From the NCBI GenBank assembly GCA_963761615.1, contig CAVXGU010000003.1:2170001-2234000 (forward strand): DNA of 64,000 nt. The letters are read 5' to 3'. The DNA is from CAVXGU01 sp963761615 (GTDB lineage Bacteria; Acidobacteriota; Vicinamibacteria; Vicinamibacterales; CAVVIG01). This document shows, piece by piece, positions 37,701-45,676 of this stretch. Numbering within the stretch: position 1 is the first letter of the stretch; every line of letters begins with the position of its first letter. A program made the position numbers and the translations under genes. The notes below the pieces were generated by a model, which made no database searches, was not told the DNA's origin, and worked only from the letters and a program-made list of their open reading frames with translations.

Positions 37701-38272
37701 CAGTCTCTCCCCTCCAGGAAGTTGCGCAGGATGCGGTGCCCCTCGCCCGTGAGGATCGATTCGGGGTGGAACTGGACGCCGAAGAGCGGCTTCGACCGGT
37801 GTCGCAGCCCCATGATCGCGCGATCCTCGCGCGTCCGCGCCGTCACGTCCAGCGCCGCCGGCAGCCCCACGTCGGACACGATCAGCGAGTGGTACCGCGA
37901 GGCCACGAACGGCCCCTCGATGCCGGTGAAGACCCCGCGGCCGTCGTGCTCGATGGTGGATGTCTTGCCGTGCATCGGCGTCTCCGCCCGGACCACCGAT
38001 CCGCCGAAGGCGGCCCCCAGCGCCTGGTGGCCGAGGCAGACCCCGAGGATGGGCGTGGTCTCGCCGAGCGTCCGGATGACGTCCATCGTCACGCCGGCGT
38101 CCTCCGGCCGCCCCGGGCCGGGCGAAATCACGATGCGGCCGGGCTGCATCGCGGCGATCTCGGCGATGGTCGCCTGGTCGTTCCGGACCACGCGCACCTC
38201 CGCGCCGAGCTCGCCCAGGTACTGCACGAGGTTGTAGGTGAAGGAGTCGTAGTTGTCGACGACCAGAATCAT
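37700..38272 (-). CDS. trpG: Anthranilate synthase glutamine amidotransferase component
   Basis: Supplies ammonia from glutamine to TrpE. The 190-residue class I amidotransferase has VVDNYDSFTYNLVQYL, the oxyanion PGPGRPEDAG, the nucleophile in GVCLGHQALG (Cys about 80) and the His-Glu pair in FGVQFHPESIL. The same subunit may also serve 4-amino-4-deoxychorismate synthase. The ATG overlaps the trpE stop (ATGA), coupling equimolar synthesis. Confidence 0.97.
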   Translation of the reverse strand: MILVVDNYDSFTYNLVQYLGELGAEVRVVRNDQATIAEIAAMQPGRIVISPGPGRPEDAGVTMDVIRTLGETTPILGVCLGHQALGAAFGGSVVRAETPMHGKTSTIEHDGRGVFTGIEGPFVASRYHSLIVSDVGLPAALDVTARTREDRAIMGLRHRSKPLFGVQFHPESILTGEGHRILRNFLEGRD

Positions 38273-39747
38273 GATGACAGCCCTCGCTGGGCGAGCTCGA
38301 GGGCCCGCAGCAGCGCGCGCGCCTTGTCGCGCGTCTCCTCGTATTCGGCCGTGGGGTTGGAGTCCATCACGATGCCGGCGCCGGCCTGCACGTAGGCCTT
38401 GCCGCCCGTCATGATGATCGTCCGGATCGCGATGCAGAAGTCGAGGTTCCCCGCGAAGTCGAGGTACCCCACGGCGCCGGCGTAGAGGCCGCGGCCCGCC
38501 GGCTCGAGGTCCCGGATGATCTGCATCGCCCGCACCTTCGGGGCGCCCGACACGGTGCCCGCCGGGAAACAGGACACCAGCGCGTCGAGCCGGTCCCGGT
38601 CCTCCGCCAGCCGTCCCTCGACGACCGACGTGAGGTGCATCACGTGCGAGAACCGCTCGAGGCCCATGAACTGCGACACGCGGACCGAGCCGAACTCGCT
38701 GACGCGTCCGACGTCGTTGCGTCCCAGATCCACCAGCATCACGTGCTCGGCGCGCTCCTTCTCGTTGCCCTTCAGCTCCTCGGCGAGGCGCTGATCCTCC
38801 TCGGCCGATCGTCCGCGCGGCCGGGTGCCGGCGATCGGGTGGGTCTCGACGTGGGATCCCTCGACCCGCACCAGCATCTCCGGCGACGACCCGACGACCG
38901 ACACGCTCCCCATCCGCACGAAGTACATGTACGGCGACGGGTTCACGTGCCGGAGCGCGCGGTACACGGTCAGCGGGTCGGCCGACACGTCCGCCTCGAA
39001 GCGCTGCGACAGCACGACCTGGTAGATGTCGCCCGCGGCGATGTGCTCCTTCCCGATCCGGACGGCATCCTCGAACTGCTCGCGCGTGTGGTTGGAGCGG
39101 ACGTCGATGAGCTCCGGCGATCCGGCCGGCGTCCGCGACAGGCCACGCTCCAGTTCGCCCTCGAGGAACTGGATCTTGGCGCAGGCGAAGGCGTAGAGCG
39201 ACGCGAGGTCGTCGTCGGCCGTGACGCGCGCGTTCGCGATGATGAGGATCCGGTGCTGGACGTGATCGAACGCGAGCACCGTGTCGAACAGCATGAAGCC
39301 CGCGTCGTCGGCGCCGTCGGGCGATGTGCCCAGGTCGCCGAGCACCGGCTCGAACCAGGATGCCGCCCCGTAGCCGAAGTAGCCGACCGCGCCGCCCGTG
39401 AATCGCGGCAGATCGGGCACGAACGGCGAGCGGTAGTCCGCCATCAGCTGGCGGAGCATCTCGACGAACGGCCCCTCGTGCTCGACGACCGAGCCCCCGC
39501 GCTCGATGGTGGTCCGGCCGCCGCGCGAGCGGAGGATGAGGAAGGGGTCCTTGCCGAGGAACGAGTAGCGGCCCACGTGTTCCCCGCCCTCGACGCTCTC
39601 GAGGAGGAACGCGTAGTCGGCGTGCTCGGCGATCTTCAGGAAGGCCGACACCGGTGTCAGGAGGTCGGCGACGATTTCCTTGCAGACCGGCACGAAGGTG
39701 CCCCGGAGGGCGAGGTCCTTGAACGTCTCGAACGAGGTGATCTTCAT
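38269..39747 (-). CDS. trpE: Anthranilate synthase component I
   Basis: Converts chorismate to anthranilate, the committed step to tryptophan. The 492-residue protein has the LLES tryptophan-binding motif (YAFLLESVEGGEHVGRYSF, about residues 45-63), so feedback inhibition by tryptophan is expected. The chorismate-binding domain has PIAGTRPRG, DLGRNDVGRV and a late IQAGAGIV-like VQAGAGIVMDSNP. Its ATG overlaps the aroDE stop codon. Confidence 0.97.
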   Translation of the reverse strand: MKITSFETFKDLALRGTFVPVCKEIVADLLTPVSAFLKIAEHADYAFLLESVEGGEHVGRYSFLGKDPFLILRSRGGRTTIERGGSVVEHEGPFVEMLRQLMADYRSPFVPDLPRFTGGAVGYFGYGAASWFEPVLGDLGTSPDGADDAGFMLFDTVLAFDHVQHRILIIANARVTADDDLASLYAFACAKIQFLEGELERGLSRTPAGSPELIDVRSNHTREQFEDAVRIGKEHIAAGDIYQVVLSQRFEADVSADPLTVYRALRHVNPSPYMYFVRMGSVSVVGSSPEMLVRVEGSHVETHPIAGTRPRGRSAEEDQRLAEELKGNEKERAEHVMLVDLGRNDVGRVSEFGSVRVSQFMGLERFSHVMHLTSVVEGRLAEDRDRLDALVSCFPAGTVSGAPKVRAMQIIRDLEPAGRGLYAGAVGYLDFAGNLDFCIAIRTIIMTGGKAYVQAGAGIVMDSNPTAEYEETRDKARALLRALELAQRGLSS

Positions 39748-41207
39748 CGGTCAAACTCCGCCAGAGCCGCGAGTGCCGCCTCCCGCATGACGGCGGCCGG
39801 TGGGCGCGCGCCCGTCCACCAGGCGAACTGCGCCCGGGCCTGTTCCACGAGCATGTCGAGGCCGCCGACGACCCGGGCGCCCCTGCGCTCGGCGTCGGCG
39901 AGGAGCCGCGTCCGCGGCGGGTTGTAGATCAAGTCGTACACCGTGCCGCCGCCCAGGTCCCCGGCCGGGACCGGCGTGGCGTCCACGTGCGGGTGCATGC
40001 CGATCGGCGTGCAGTTGACGAGCAGATCCCAGCTTCCCGCTTCCGGCGGCCAGGCGGCCGCCGATCCCCCGGCGAGCGCCGCCACCGCGCGCGCCTTCCC
40101 GCGGTCGCGCGCATGCACCCGCACGACGGCACCGTGCATGCCGAGCGCGACGGCCACGCTGCGGGCCGCGCCCCCGGCGCCCAGAATGGACGCGCGCACG
40201 CCGCGAAGTCCGGCGGGGTCGCCGAGCGGTGCGAGGAACGCCTCGACGTCGGTGTTGTCGCCGACCCAGCGTCCCTCGCTCACGCGGACCGTGTTCACGG
40301 CCCCGACGCGCCGGGCCAGCGCGCTCGCCTCGTCGACGCGCTCGTACACGTCCACCTTGAAGGGCGTCGTCACGCTCGCCCCCTGCAGGTTCATCGCGCG
40401 CCCGAATCCCACGAAGTCGTCCGTATCGGCGGCCGCGAGCGGCAGGTACACCGCGTCGTGTCCGGTCGCCGCGAAGGCCGCGTTGTGCATCGCGGGCGAG
40501 ACCGAATGCGCGACGGGCCGCCCCGCCAGGCCGTAGAGCGCGGTGGCGTCCGAGAGGCTCCGGACGCGGAACTCCGTGAGCAGGCGGGCGAGGGCAACCT
40601 GTCCGACCGCCCGCTGATCACCGGCGTACGTCCACGCGGATCCGAAGCGGGACGGGAGGACCCGGGACACGAGGCCCGCCTCGCCCATCGCAATCAGGAC
40701 GATCCGTCCGTCGCGGCCGGCCCGTCGGCCGAGCGCCGCGAGCGGCGGGCAGTCGCACAGCCGATTCGCCTGCACGGCGACTTTCACGATCCCGGCGCCC
40801 GTCGCCCGCATCGCGTGCAGGCGCGCTTCGAGATCGGCCGGCACGCCCGCGAAATCGTGCGACGAGAGCACGACCCGGGCCGCCGCCTCGCCCGCGACGA
40901 GGTCGCCGAAGCCCGCACGCCACTCGACGTCCACGTACTCCGCGCCGAGCGCCAGCGCCTCGGCGAGCAGGCGGCGCCGCTCGTCCTCGCTGCCGGCGAA
41001 TGCGCCGCCCTCCCAGACGGGCCGGCAGGTGACGACGACGGGCCGCCGCCGGTCCGCGAGCGCCGCGGCCACGTCGGGATCGCGCACCGTATCGAGACGA
41101 AGCTCGATCAGATCGGCACCGGCGACGGCGTCGCGGCGGCGCCGCAGCTCCGCCATGGTCGCGGCGGTCACGGTGGCACAGACGGCTGGCTGCATCTCCG
41201 AACACAT
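39744..41207 (-). CDS. aroDE: Bifunctional 3-dehydroquinate dehydratase (type I) / shikimate dehydrogenase
   Basis: Two successive shikimate-pathway enzymes in one 487-residue chain. Residues 1-215 are a type I dehydroquinase: CATVTAATMAELRRRRD, IELRLD, SSHDF (catalytic His) and IVKVAV (Schiff-base Lys). Residues 220-487 are shikimate dehydrogenase: YGLAGRPVAHSVSPAMHNAAF, TTPFKVDV (catalytic Lys), NTD (Asp), LGAGGAARSVAVAL for NADP and a closing GLDMLVEQA. The order AroD-AroE is that of plant and chlamydial fusions. The ATG at 41207 follows the attenuator's U-run directly; its ribosome site GAAGAGG is in the terminator stem. A second ATG four codons on is possible. It heads the operon. Confidence 0.95.
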   Translation of the reverse strand: MCSEMQPAVCATVTAATMAELRRRRDAVAGADLIELRLDTVRDPDVAAALADRRRPVVVTCRPVWEGGAFAGSEDERRRLLAEALALGAEYVDVEWRAGFGDLVAGEAAARVVLSSHDFAGVPADLEARLHAMRATGAGIVKVAVQANRLCDCPPLAALGRRAGRDGRIVLIAMGEAGLVSRVLPSRFGSAWTYAGDQRAVGQVALARLLTEFRVRSLSDATALYGLAGRPVAHSVSPAMHNAAFAATGHDAVYLPLAAADTDDFVGFGRAMNLQGASVTTPFKVDVYERVDEASALARRVGAVNTVRVSEGRWVGDNTDVEAFLAPLGDPAGLRGVRASILGAGGAARSVAVALGMHGAVVRVHARDRGKARAVAALAGGSAAAWPPEAGSWDLLVNCTPIGMHPHVDATPVPAGDLGGGTVYDLIYNPPRTRLLADAERRGARVVGGLDMLVEQARAQFAWWTGARPPAAVMREAALAALAEFDR

Positions 41208-41243
41208 AAAAAAAGCCTCTTCAACCGCAGGGCTGAAGAGGCT
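41208..41243 (-). terminator. Intrinsic terminator of the trp attenuator
   Basis: Read on the minus strand, AGCCTCTTCA (41243-41234) and TGAAGAGGCT (41223-41214) form a perfect 10-bp stem with a 10-base loop. Seven U follow (41214-41208 on the minus strand, sharing the last stem base pair region). The aroDE start codon follows at once. It is a textbook Rho-independent terminator placed where it can only act before the operon's first gene. Confidence 0.9.
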
Positions 41244-41320
41244 CGGGGAACTCGGTCGCGCGGTGGCAGGTCAGGCCAATGCGGAAGCCTCTTCAGAGGG
41301 ACTCCAATACCACCGCCACG
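41208..41320 (-). promoter_or_regulatory. trp operon attenuator (alternative hairpins)
   Basis: Three minus-strand segments compete. Segment 2, TGAAGAGGCT at 41295-41286, is identical to the terminator's 3' arm (41223-41214), so both can pair perfectly with the shared segment 3 (41243-41234). Segment 2 lies in the leader reading frame shortly after the Trp codons. A ribosome stalled at Trp codons leaves segment 2 free to form the antiterminator. A ribosome that reaches the stop at 41271 covers it, and the terminator forms. With no ribosome, GCGTGGCGGTGG around the Trp codons can pair with CCACCGCGC (about 41266-41257), enclosing segment 2. This is the classical attenuation logic, read directly from sequence. 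Confidence 0.88.
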
Positions 41321-41339
41321 CGAAGTTCGCGGACGTCAC
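41271..41339 (-). CDS. trpL: trp leader peptide
   Basis: A short reading frame ending at TGA 41273-41271 encodes NFAWRWYWSPSEEASALA, with Trp codons at 41318-41316, 41312-41310 and 41306-41304. Three Trp in five codons is the hallmark of a trp leader peptide. From the GTG at 41339 the product has 22 residues. The GTG at 41378 would give 35 residues but lies within a few bases of the expected transcript start. Neither start has a strong ribosome site, so the exact start is uncertain, while the Trp cluster and stop are not. Confidence 0.8.
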   Translation of the reverse strand: MTSANFAWRWYWSPSEEASALA

Positions 41340-41378
41340 GGTCGAGCCGTCGAAGTGGTGGAAGACCCTCTCTGCCAC

Positions 41379-41417
41379 AAGGCCCCTGACGATAGCAGAG
41401 GGCCTTTTCGGTGTCAA
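41379..41417 (-). promoter_or_regulatory. trp/aro operon promoter with flanking inverted repeat
   Basis: On the minus strand TTGACA (41417-41412, perfect consensus), a 17-bp spacer and TATCGT (41394-41389) form a good promoter about 50 bases upstream of the leader peptide's start. A perfect 7-bp inverted repeat, AAGGCCC (41379-41385) and GGGCCTT (41400-41406), brackets the -10 hexamer. That position suits a repressor operator, but no trpR-like gene is in the window. Confidence 0.72.
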
Positions 41418-41435
41418 CAAAATCGCCATTTCTCC

Positions 41436-41464
41436 TTGACCAGCAAGCACTTCTCCCGTATAAC
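41436..41464 (+). promoter_or_regulatory. Promoter of the S55 peptidase gene
   Basis: TTGACC at 41436-41441, a 17-bp spacer and TATAAC at 41459-41464 form a near-consensus promoter. The ATG at 41478 follows after only 13 bases, so the transcript has a minimal leader, with AGGAG at 41471-41475 two bases before the ATG. It lies back to back with the trp operon promoter, 19 bp away. Confidence 0.72.
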
Positions 41465-41477
41465 GAAATCAGGAGTC

Positions 41478-43328
41478 ATGCCCGCCCGATCCCTCCCTGT
41501 TCTGGCCCTGTTCCTCGTCGGAAGCCTGGTGGTGCTGAGCGCGGCGGCGCCTCAGATGGGGGTGCAGGAGATCCGTCCCGGCATGGTCGGCGTCGGCCGG
41601 ACCGTCTTCGACGGCACCCGGGTCGAGGAATTCCGGGTGGACGTGATCGGCGTGCTCCAGAACCTCATGGGCCCGAATCGCAATCTGATTCTGGCCAAGC
41701 TCGAGGGCGGTCCGCTCGCCAATACCGGCGTGATTGCCGGCATGAGCGGGAGCCCGGTCTACATCGACGGCCGTCTGATCGGCGCCGTCTCCTACTCGCT
41801 TGGCACCTTCTCCAAGGAGCCCATCGCGGGCATCACGCCGATCGAAGAGATGACCGACGCGACCGCCTTCGACACACCGCGTCCGCACGCCGCGCGCATC
41901 CAGCTGCAGTACCCGCTGACGCCCGACTCGCTCACGATGGCCTTCCGGCGGGCGCTCGACTGGAATCGTCCCTTTGCCGCGCGTCAGGGCGACACGCGCC
42001 TGGTCGCCGGTGCGTCGGCGGCGGGCGTCGACGCGGGCGCGCTCGGCACGCTGCTCCGTCCCATCGCGACCCCGCTCGTCATGGGCGGCTTCGAGCCCGA
42101 CCTCGCCGACATGCTCGGCTCGGCCTTCCGCGATCAGGGCTTCGTGCCGATGGGCGGTGGACCGGTCGGGCCTGCTCCCGGCGAGATGCCGTTCGACGGC
42201 CCGCTCAAGCCAGGCGACGCCGTCGGCGTGGAGCTCGTCAACGGGGACCTCATTCTCGGCGCGACCGGCACGGTCACGCAGGTGGACGGCGACCGCGTCT
42301 ACGCCTTCGGCCACCCGCTCTACAACCTCGGACCCACCGAGTTCCCGATGACGCGGGCGTACGTGTACACGGTCCTGCCCAGCCTGTTCTCCTCGATGAA
42401 GCTGTCGACGACGGGCCAGGTGATCGGCACGTTCCTGCAGGACCGGGCGACGGCGATTGCGGGCAAGCTCGGGCCGGGCCCGCAGATGCTGCCGGTCACC
42501 GTCACGCTCGACTCGGGCCGCGGGTCGCCGCGGACGTTCCACTTCGGCGTGGTCAACGACCAGCTCTTCGCGCCGCTCATGACGTACGCCACGATCCTCA
42601 ACACGCTCGGATCCTACGAGCGGCAGATGGGGGCGGCGAGCTTCACGGTGAGCGGCCACGCCTCGATCAAGGGACACGAGGCGGTCGCCTTCGACAACAT
42701 GTTCTCGGGCGACGAGGCGTCGATCGGCGCCGCGTCCTACATCGTCACGCCGATCACGCTGCTCATGGACAACGCGTTCGAACCGGTCGATCTCGAAGGC
42801 GTCGACGTGACCATCCACGCCAGCGAGGAGCCGCGCACGGCCACGCTCGAGCGCGTGTGGCTCGACGACCCGCGCCCGCGGCCGGGCCGCACCGTCCCGT
42901 TGAAAGTGCTGCTGCGGACCTATCGCGGCGAGGACATCCTCCGCACCGTCCCGATCCAGATTCCGGCGAACGCCGACGGCACGCTGACCCTGCTCGTCGC
43001 CGACGGCTCGCGACTGGCCCAGACCGAGCAGCGCGAGACGCGGCTGCCGCAGCAGGACCAGGACGTCTCGCAGCTGATCCGGTCGCTCAACGACGGGCGG
43101 CGCAACGACACGCTGTACGTGAAGCTGCTGGGGGCCCAGCCCGGGGCCGTCGTCAACGGTGAGCTGCTCTCGGCGCTCCCGCCGTCGGTCCTGTCGGTGC
43201 TCGAGGCCGACCGGCACAGCGGCAGCTTCAACCCGCTCTACACGACGACGCTCGGCGAGTGGTCGGTGCCGACCGACGAGGCCGTCAGCGGGTCGCGCAC
43301 GCTCACGATCACGGTCTCGCCGAACTGA
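41478..43328 (+). CDS. Secreted SpoIVB-type (S55) peptidase domain protein
   Basis: A 616-residue exported protein. A signal peptide covers residues 1-23 (LPVLALFLVGSLVVLSAAAP). The S55-like domain follows, with EEFRVDVIGVLQN, NTGVIAGMSGSPVYIDGRLIGAVSYS (putative catalytic Ser in SGSP) and later RVYAFGHPLYNLGPTEFPM. SpoIVB of Bacillus is a signalling serine protease with a PDZ domain; this protein lacks an evident PDZ domain and has a long C-terminal beta-rich half instead. Proteins of this layout are common in Acidobacteriota and unexplored. The beta-propeller gene follows after 26 bp, so the two are probably one operon. Confidence 0.85.
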   Translation: MPARSLPVLALFLVGSLVVLSAAAPQMGVQEIRPGMVGVGRTVFDGTRVEEFRVDVIGVLQNLMGPNRNLILAKLEGGPLANTGVIAGMSGSPVYIDGRLIGAVSYSLGTFSKEPIAGITPIEEMTDATAFDTPRPHAARIQLQYPLTPDSLTMAFRRALDWNRPFAARQGDTRLVAGASAAGVDAGALGTLLRPIATPLVMGGFEPDLADMLGSAFRDQGFVPMGGGPVGPAPGEMPFDGPLKPGDAVGVELVNGDLILGATGTVTQVDGDRVYAFGHPLYNLGPTEFPMTRAYVYTVLPSLFSSMKLSTTGQVIGTFLQDRATAIAGKLGPGPQMLPVTVTLDSGRGSPRTFHFGVVNDQLFAPLMTYATILNTLGSYERQMGAASFTVSGHASIKGHEAVAFDNMFSGDEASIGAASYIVTPITLLMDNAFEPVDLEGVDVTIHASEEPRTATLERVWLDDPRPRPGRTVPLKVLLRTYRGEDILRTVPIQIPANADGTLTLLVADGSRLAQTEQRETRLPQQDQDVSQLIRSLNDGRRNDTLYVKLLGAQPGAVVNGELLSALPPSVLSVLEADRHSGSFNPLYTTTLGEWSVPTDEAVSGSRTLTITVSPN

Positions 43329-43354
43329 CAGCAGCCTTCGCGGTTCACGACTCC

Positions 43355-45640
43355 ATGCCGACATCCTCACCGGTTCCCCATGCGCGCCCCGCCGTCAGGG
43401 CGCGCCGGGCGCTCGCGCTGGCCGCAGCCATCCTCATAGCCGGCGCCGTTGCCACCGTCCTGAGGGCGTCCTCACCTCAGTTCTTCGAGGCCGCCACCCA
43501 GGACGATTTCCTCAAGGGCGAGGTCACGAACCTGTCGATCGACGCCGAGGGACGGCTCGCACTTGGCTTCGCCACCGAGCTCGTCTACGAGAGCTCCTCG
43601 CCGTTCCTCTGGTCGGTCACGCCGGGCCCCGACGACACGATGTTCATCGGCAGCGGCAACGACGGACGCGTGTTCCGCGTGGATGCGTCCGGACGCGGCT
43701 CGCTGCTCTTCGATTCCGCCGAGCTCGAGGTGCACGCGCTCGCGCCGGGCCCCGACGGCAGCCTCTTCGTGGGTACGTCGCCGGACGGACGGATCTACAA
43801 GGTCGCCCGCGACGGCACGGCGACGACCTTCTTCGATCCCGACGACAAGTACATCTGGGCCCTGGCGACGGACGCGGCGGGCAACCTCTACGCTGGAACC
43901 GGCGAGCACGGCCTCGTCTACAAGATCGCCCCCGACGGCACCGGCAAGCCGTTCTACGACACGAAGGCGACGCACGCCGTCGCCCTGGCCTTCGACCATG
44001 CGGGCAACCTCCTCGTGGGCACCGGTTCGCCGGGCCGCGTGATCCGGGTGGATCCCTCGGGCAAGGGGTTCGTCCTGCTCGACTCGCCGTTCGACGAGAT
44101 CCACGCGCTCCGCTTCGACAGCCAGGGCGTTCTGTATGCAGCCGCCCAGAACGCCAGGGCACCGGCTCCCGCACCCTCGCAGTCGACCTCGCAGGCGGCG
44201 CCGAGCGCACCGGCGCCATCCCGGCAGCCCACCGCGTCGGTGTCGGTCGAGGTGACGAGCGTCACGGTGGCCGACACGTCGTCGACGCCACAGCCGACCG
44301 CGGCGTCGCGCGCCAGCCACGGCGTCACCATGGGCGCCGTGTATCGCATTCCGCCCGACGGCCTGTGGGACGAAATCTGGGAATCGCGCGACGACGCCCC
44401 CTACGACATCGCGTTCGAGGACGGGAGCTCGGTCCTCGTGGCCACGGGGAACGACGGAAAGATCTTCCGGCTGGCCGGGAATCCGCCCGTGCCTTCGCTG
44501 GTGGCGCGCGCCGAGGCCCAGCAGGTCACGTCGCTCTTCCGCGACCGCCAGGGGCGAATCACCTACGCGACGGCCAACCCGGGCAAGCTGTTCCGCCTCT
44601 CGTCGAACCGAGCGACCGACGGCACGTACGAGTCCGAGGCTCTGGACGCCCAGATGGTATCGAGCTGGGGGGCCGTGAGCTGGCGCGCGACGGCGCCGTC
44701 AGGCACCTCGGTCGCGATCGCGACCCGGTCGGGCAACACGGAGACGCCCGACGACACGTGGAGCGACTGGTCCGCCGCCTACACGACGCCGGACGGGTCC
44801 GCGATCACGAGCCCGAAGGCGCGCTACCTCCAGTGGCGCGCGACGCTGCACGGGACCGCCGGCGCGAGTCCCGTCCTCACCTCCGTGCGCGCAGCCTACC
44901 TCCAGCGCAACGTCCGTCCGGTCGTGCAATCGATCACCGTCCACCCGCCCGGCATCGTGTTCCAGAAGCCGTTCAGCACGGGTGAACCCGATCTCGCCGG
45001 GTTCGACAACGAGACGACGCCCGCCCGGCGCCTCGAGGAAGCGGCGGCGAACAGCAACAACGGCAACTCCCAGACGCCGGCGCTCGGACGGCGCGCGTAC
45101 GAGAAGGGCCTCGAGACGCTGATCTGGCGCGCGGACGATGCGAACGGGGACGATCTGCGCTACGACCTCTACTACCGTCGGGAAGACCAGACGGGCTGGA
45201 CGGTCCTCCGCACCGGGCTCACCGACCCGATCTTCGTGTGGGACACGACGACCGTCCCCGACGGCACGTACTTCGTGCGGGTCGTCGCCTCCGACGCGCC
45301 GTCGAACGCCCCGGCCGAGGCGCTCGAGGGCGAGTCGACGAGCGACGCCTTCGACATCGACAACACGCCGCCCGCGATCAGCGGCGCGACCGCCCGCATC
45401 GACGGCACGCGCACGCGGCTCGCTCTCGACGTGACCGACAGCCACTCACGGATCGGCCAGGTCGAGTACTCGCTCGACGGCCTCAGCTGGGTGACGGTCT
45501 TCCCCGCCGACGGGATCTCCGATTCGCCGAAGGAACACTACGAGGTGACGATCGAGGGCCGACCGGACGCACGGGGCATCACGCTGCGCGCGTCGGACGC
45601 CATGAACAACGTCACCATGGCGCACGTCGAGCCGCGCTGA
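43355..45640 (+). CDS. Exported beta-propeller protein with Fn3-like C-terminus
   Basis: A 761-residue exported protein with an N-terminal membrane/signal segment (about 18-37, LALAAAILIAGAVATVL). Residues 60-260 contain repeats of the type DTMFIGSGNDGRVFRVDASG, GSLFVGTSPDGRIYKVARDG and NLYAGTGEHGLVYKIAPDG, about 40 residues each, as in NHL/WD-type propellers. A Ser/Ala/Thr linker follows (about 268-320), then further propeller blades, a region comparing observed and expected values, and C-terminal Ig/Fn3-like modules. No catalytic motif is visible. It probably binds a ligand outside the cell, perhaps with the S55 protein upstream. Confidence 0.8.
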   Translation: MPTSSPVPHARPAVRARRALALAAAILIAGAVATVLRASSPQFFEAATQDDFLKGEVTNLSIDAEGRLALGFATELVYESSSPFLWSVTPGPDDTMFIGSGNDGRVFRVDASGRGSLLFDSAELEVHALAPGPDGSLFVGTSPDGRIYKVARDGTATTFFDPDDKYIWALATDAAGNLYAGTGEHGLVYKIAPDGTGKPFYDTKATHAVALAFDHAGNLLVGTGSPGRVIRVDPSGKGFVLLDSPFDEIHALRFDSQGVLYAAAQNARAPAPAPSQSTSQAAPSAPAPSRQPTASVSVEVTSVTVADTSSTPQPTAASRASHGVTMGAVYRIPPDGLWDEIWESRDDAPYDIAFEDGSSVLVATGNDGKIFRLAGNPPVPSLVARAEAQQVTSLFRDRQGRITYATANPGKLFRLSSNRATDGTYESEALDAQMVSSWGAVSWRATAPSGTSVAIATRSGNTETPDDTWSDWSAAYTTPDGSAITSPKARYLQWRATLHGTAGASPVLTSVRAAYLQRNVRPVVQSITVHPPGIVFQKPFSTGEPDLAGFDNETTPARRLEEAAANSNNGNSQTPALGRRAYEKGLETLIWRADDANGDDLRYDLYYRREDQTGWTVLRTGLTDPIFVWDTTTVPDGTYFVRVVASDAPSNAPAEALEGESTSDAFDIDNTPPAISGATARIDGTRTRLALDVTDSHSRIGQVEYSLDGLSWVTVFPADGISDSPKEHYEVTIEGRPDARGITLRASDAMNNVTMAHVEPR

Positions 45641-45676
45641 GCGCGGCCGACTCCCACGACAAGACGGCGTCCGGGT

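Noticed and set aside
41427..41429. ATG 41429 (minus strand) as start of the trp leader peptide
   Set aside because: It has a good AAGGAG-like site but lies upstream of the TTGACA/TATCGT promoter, so it would not be on the transcript; GTG 41339 or 41378 are better placed.
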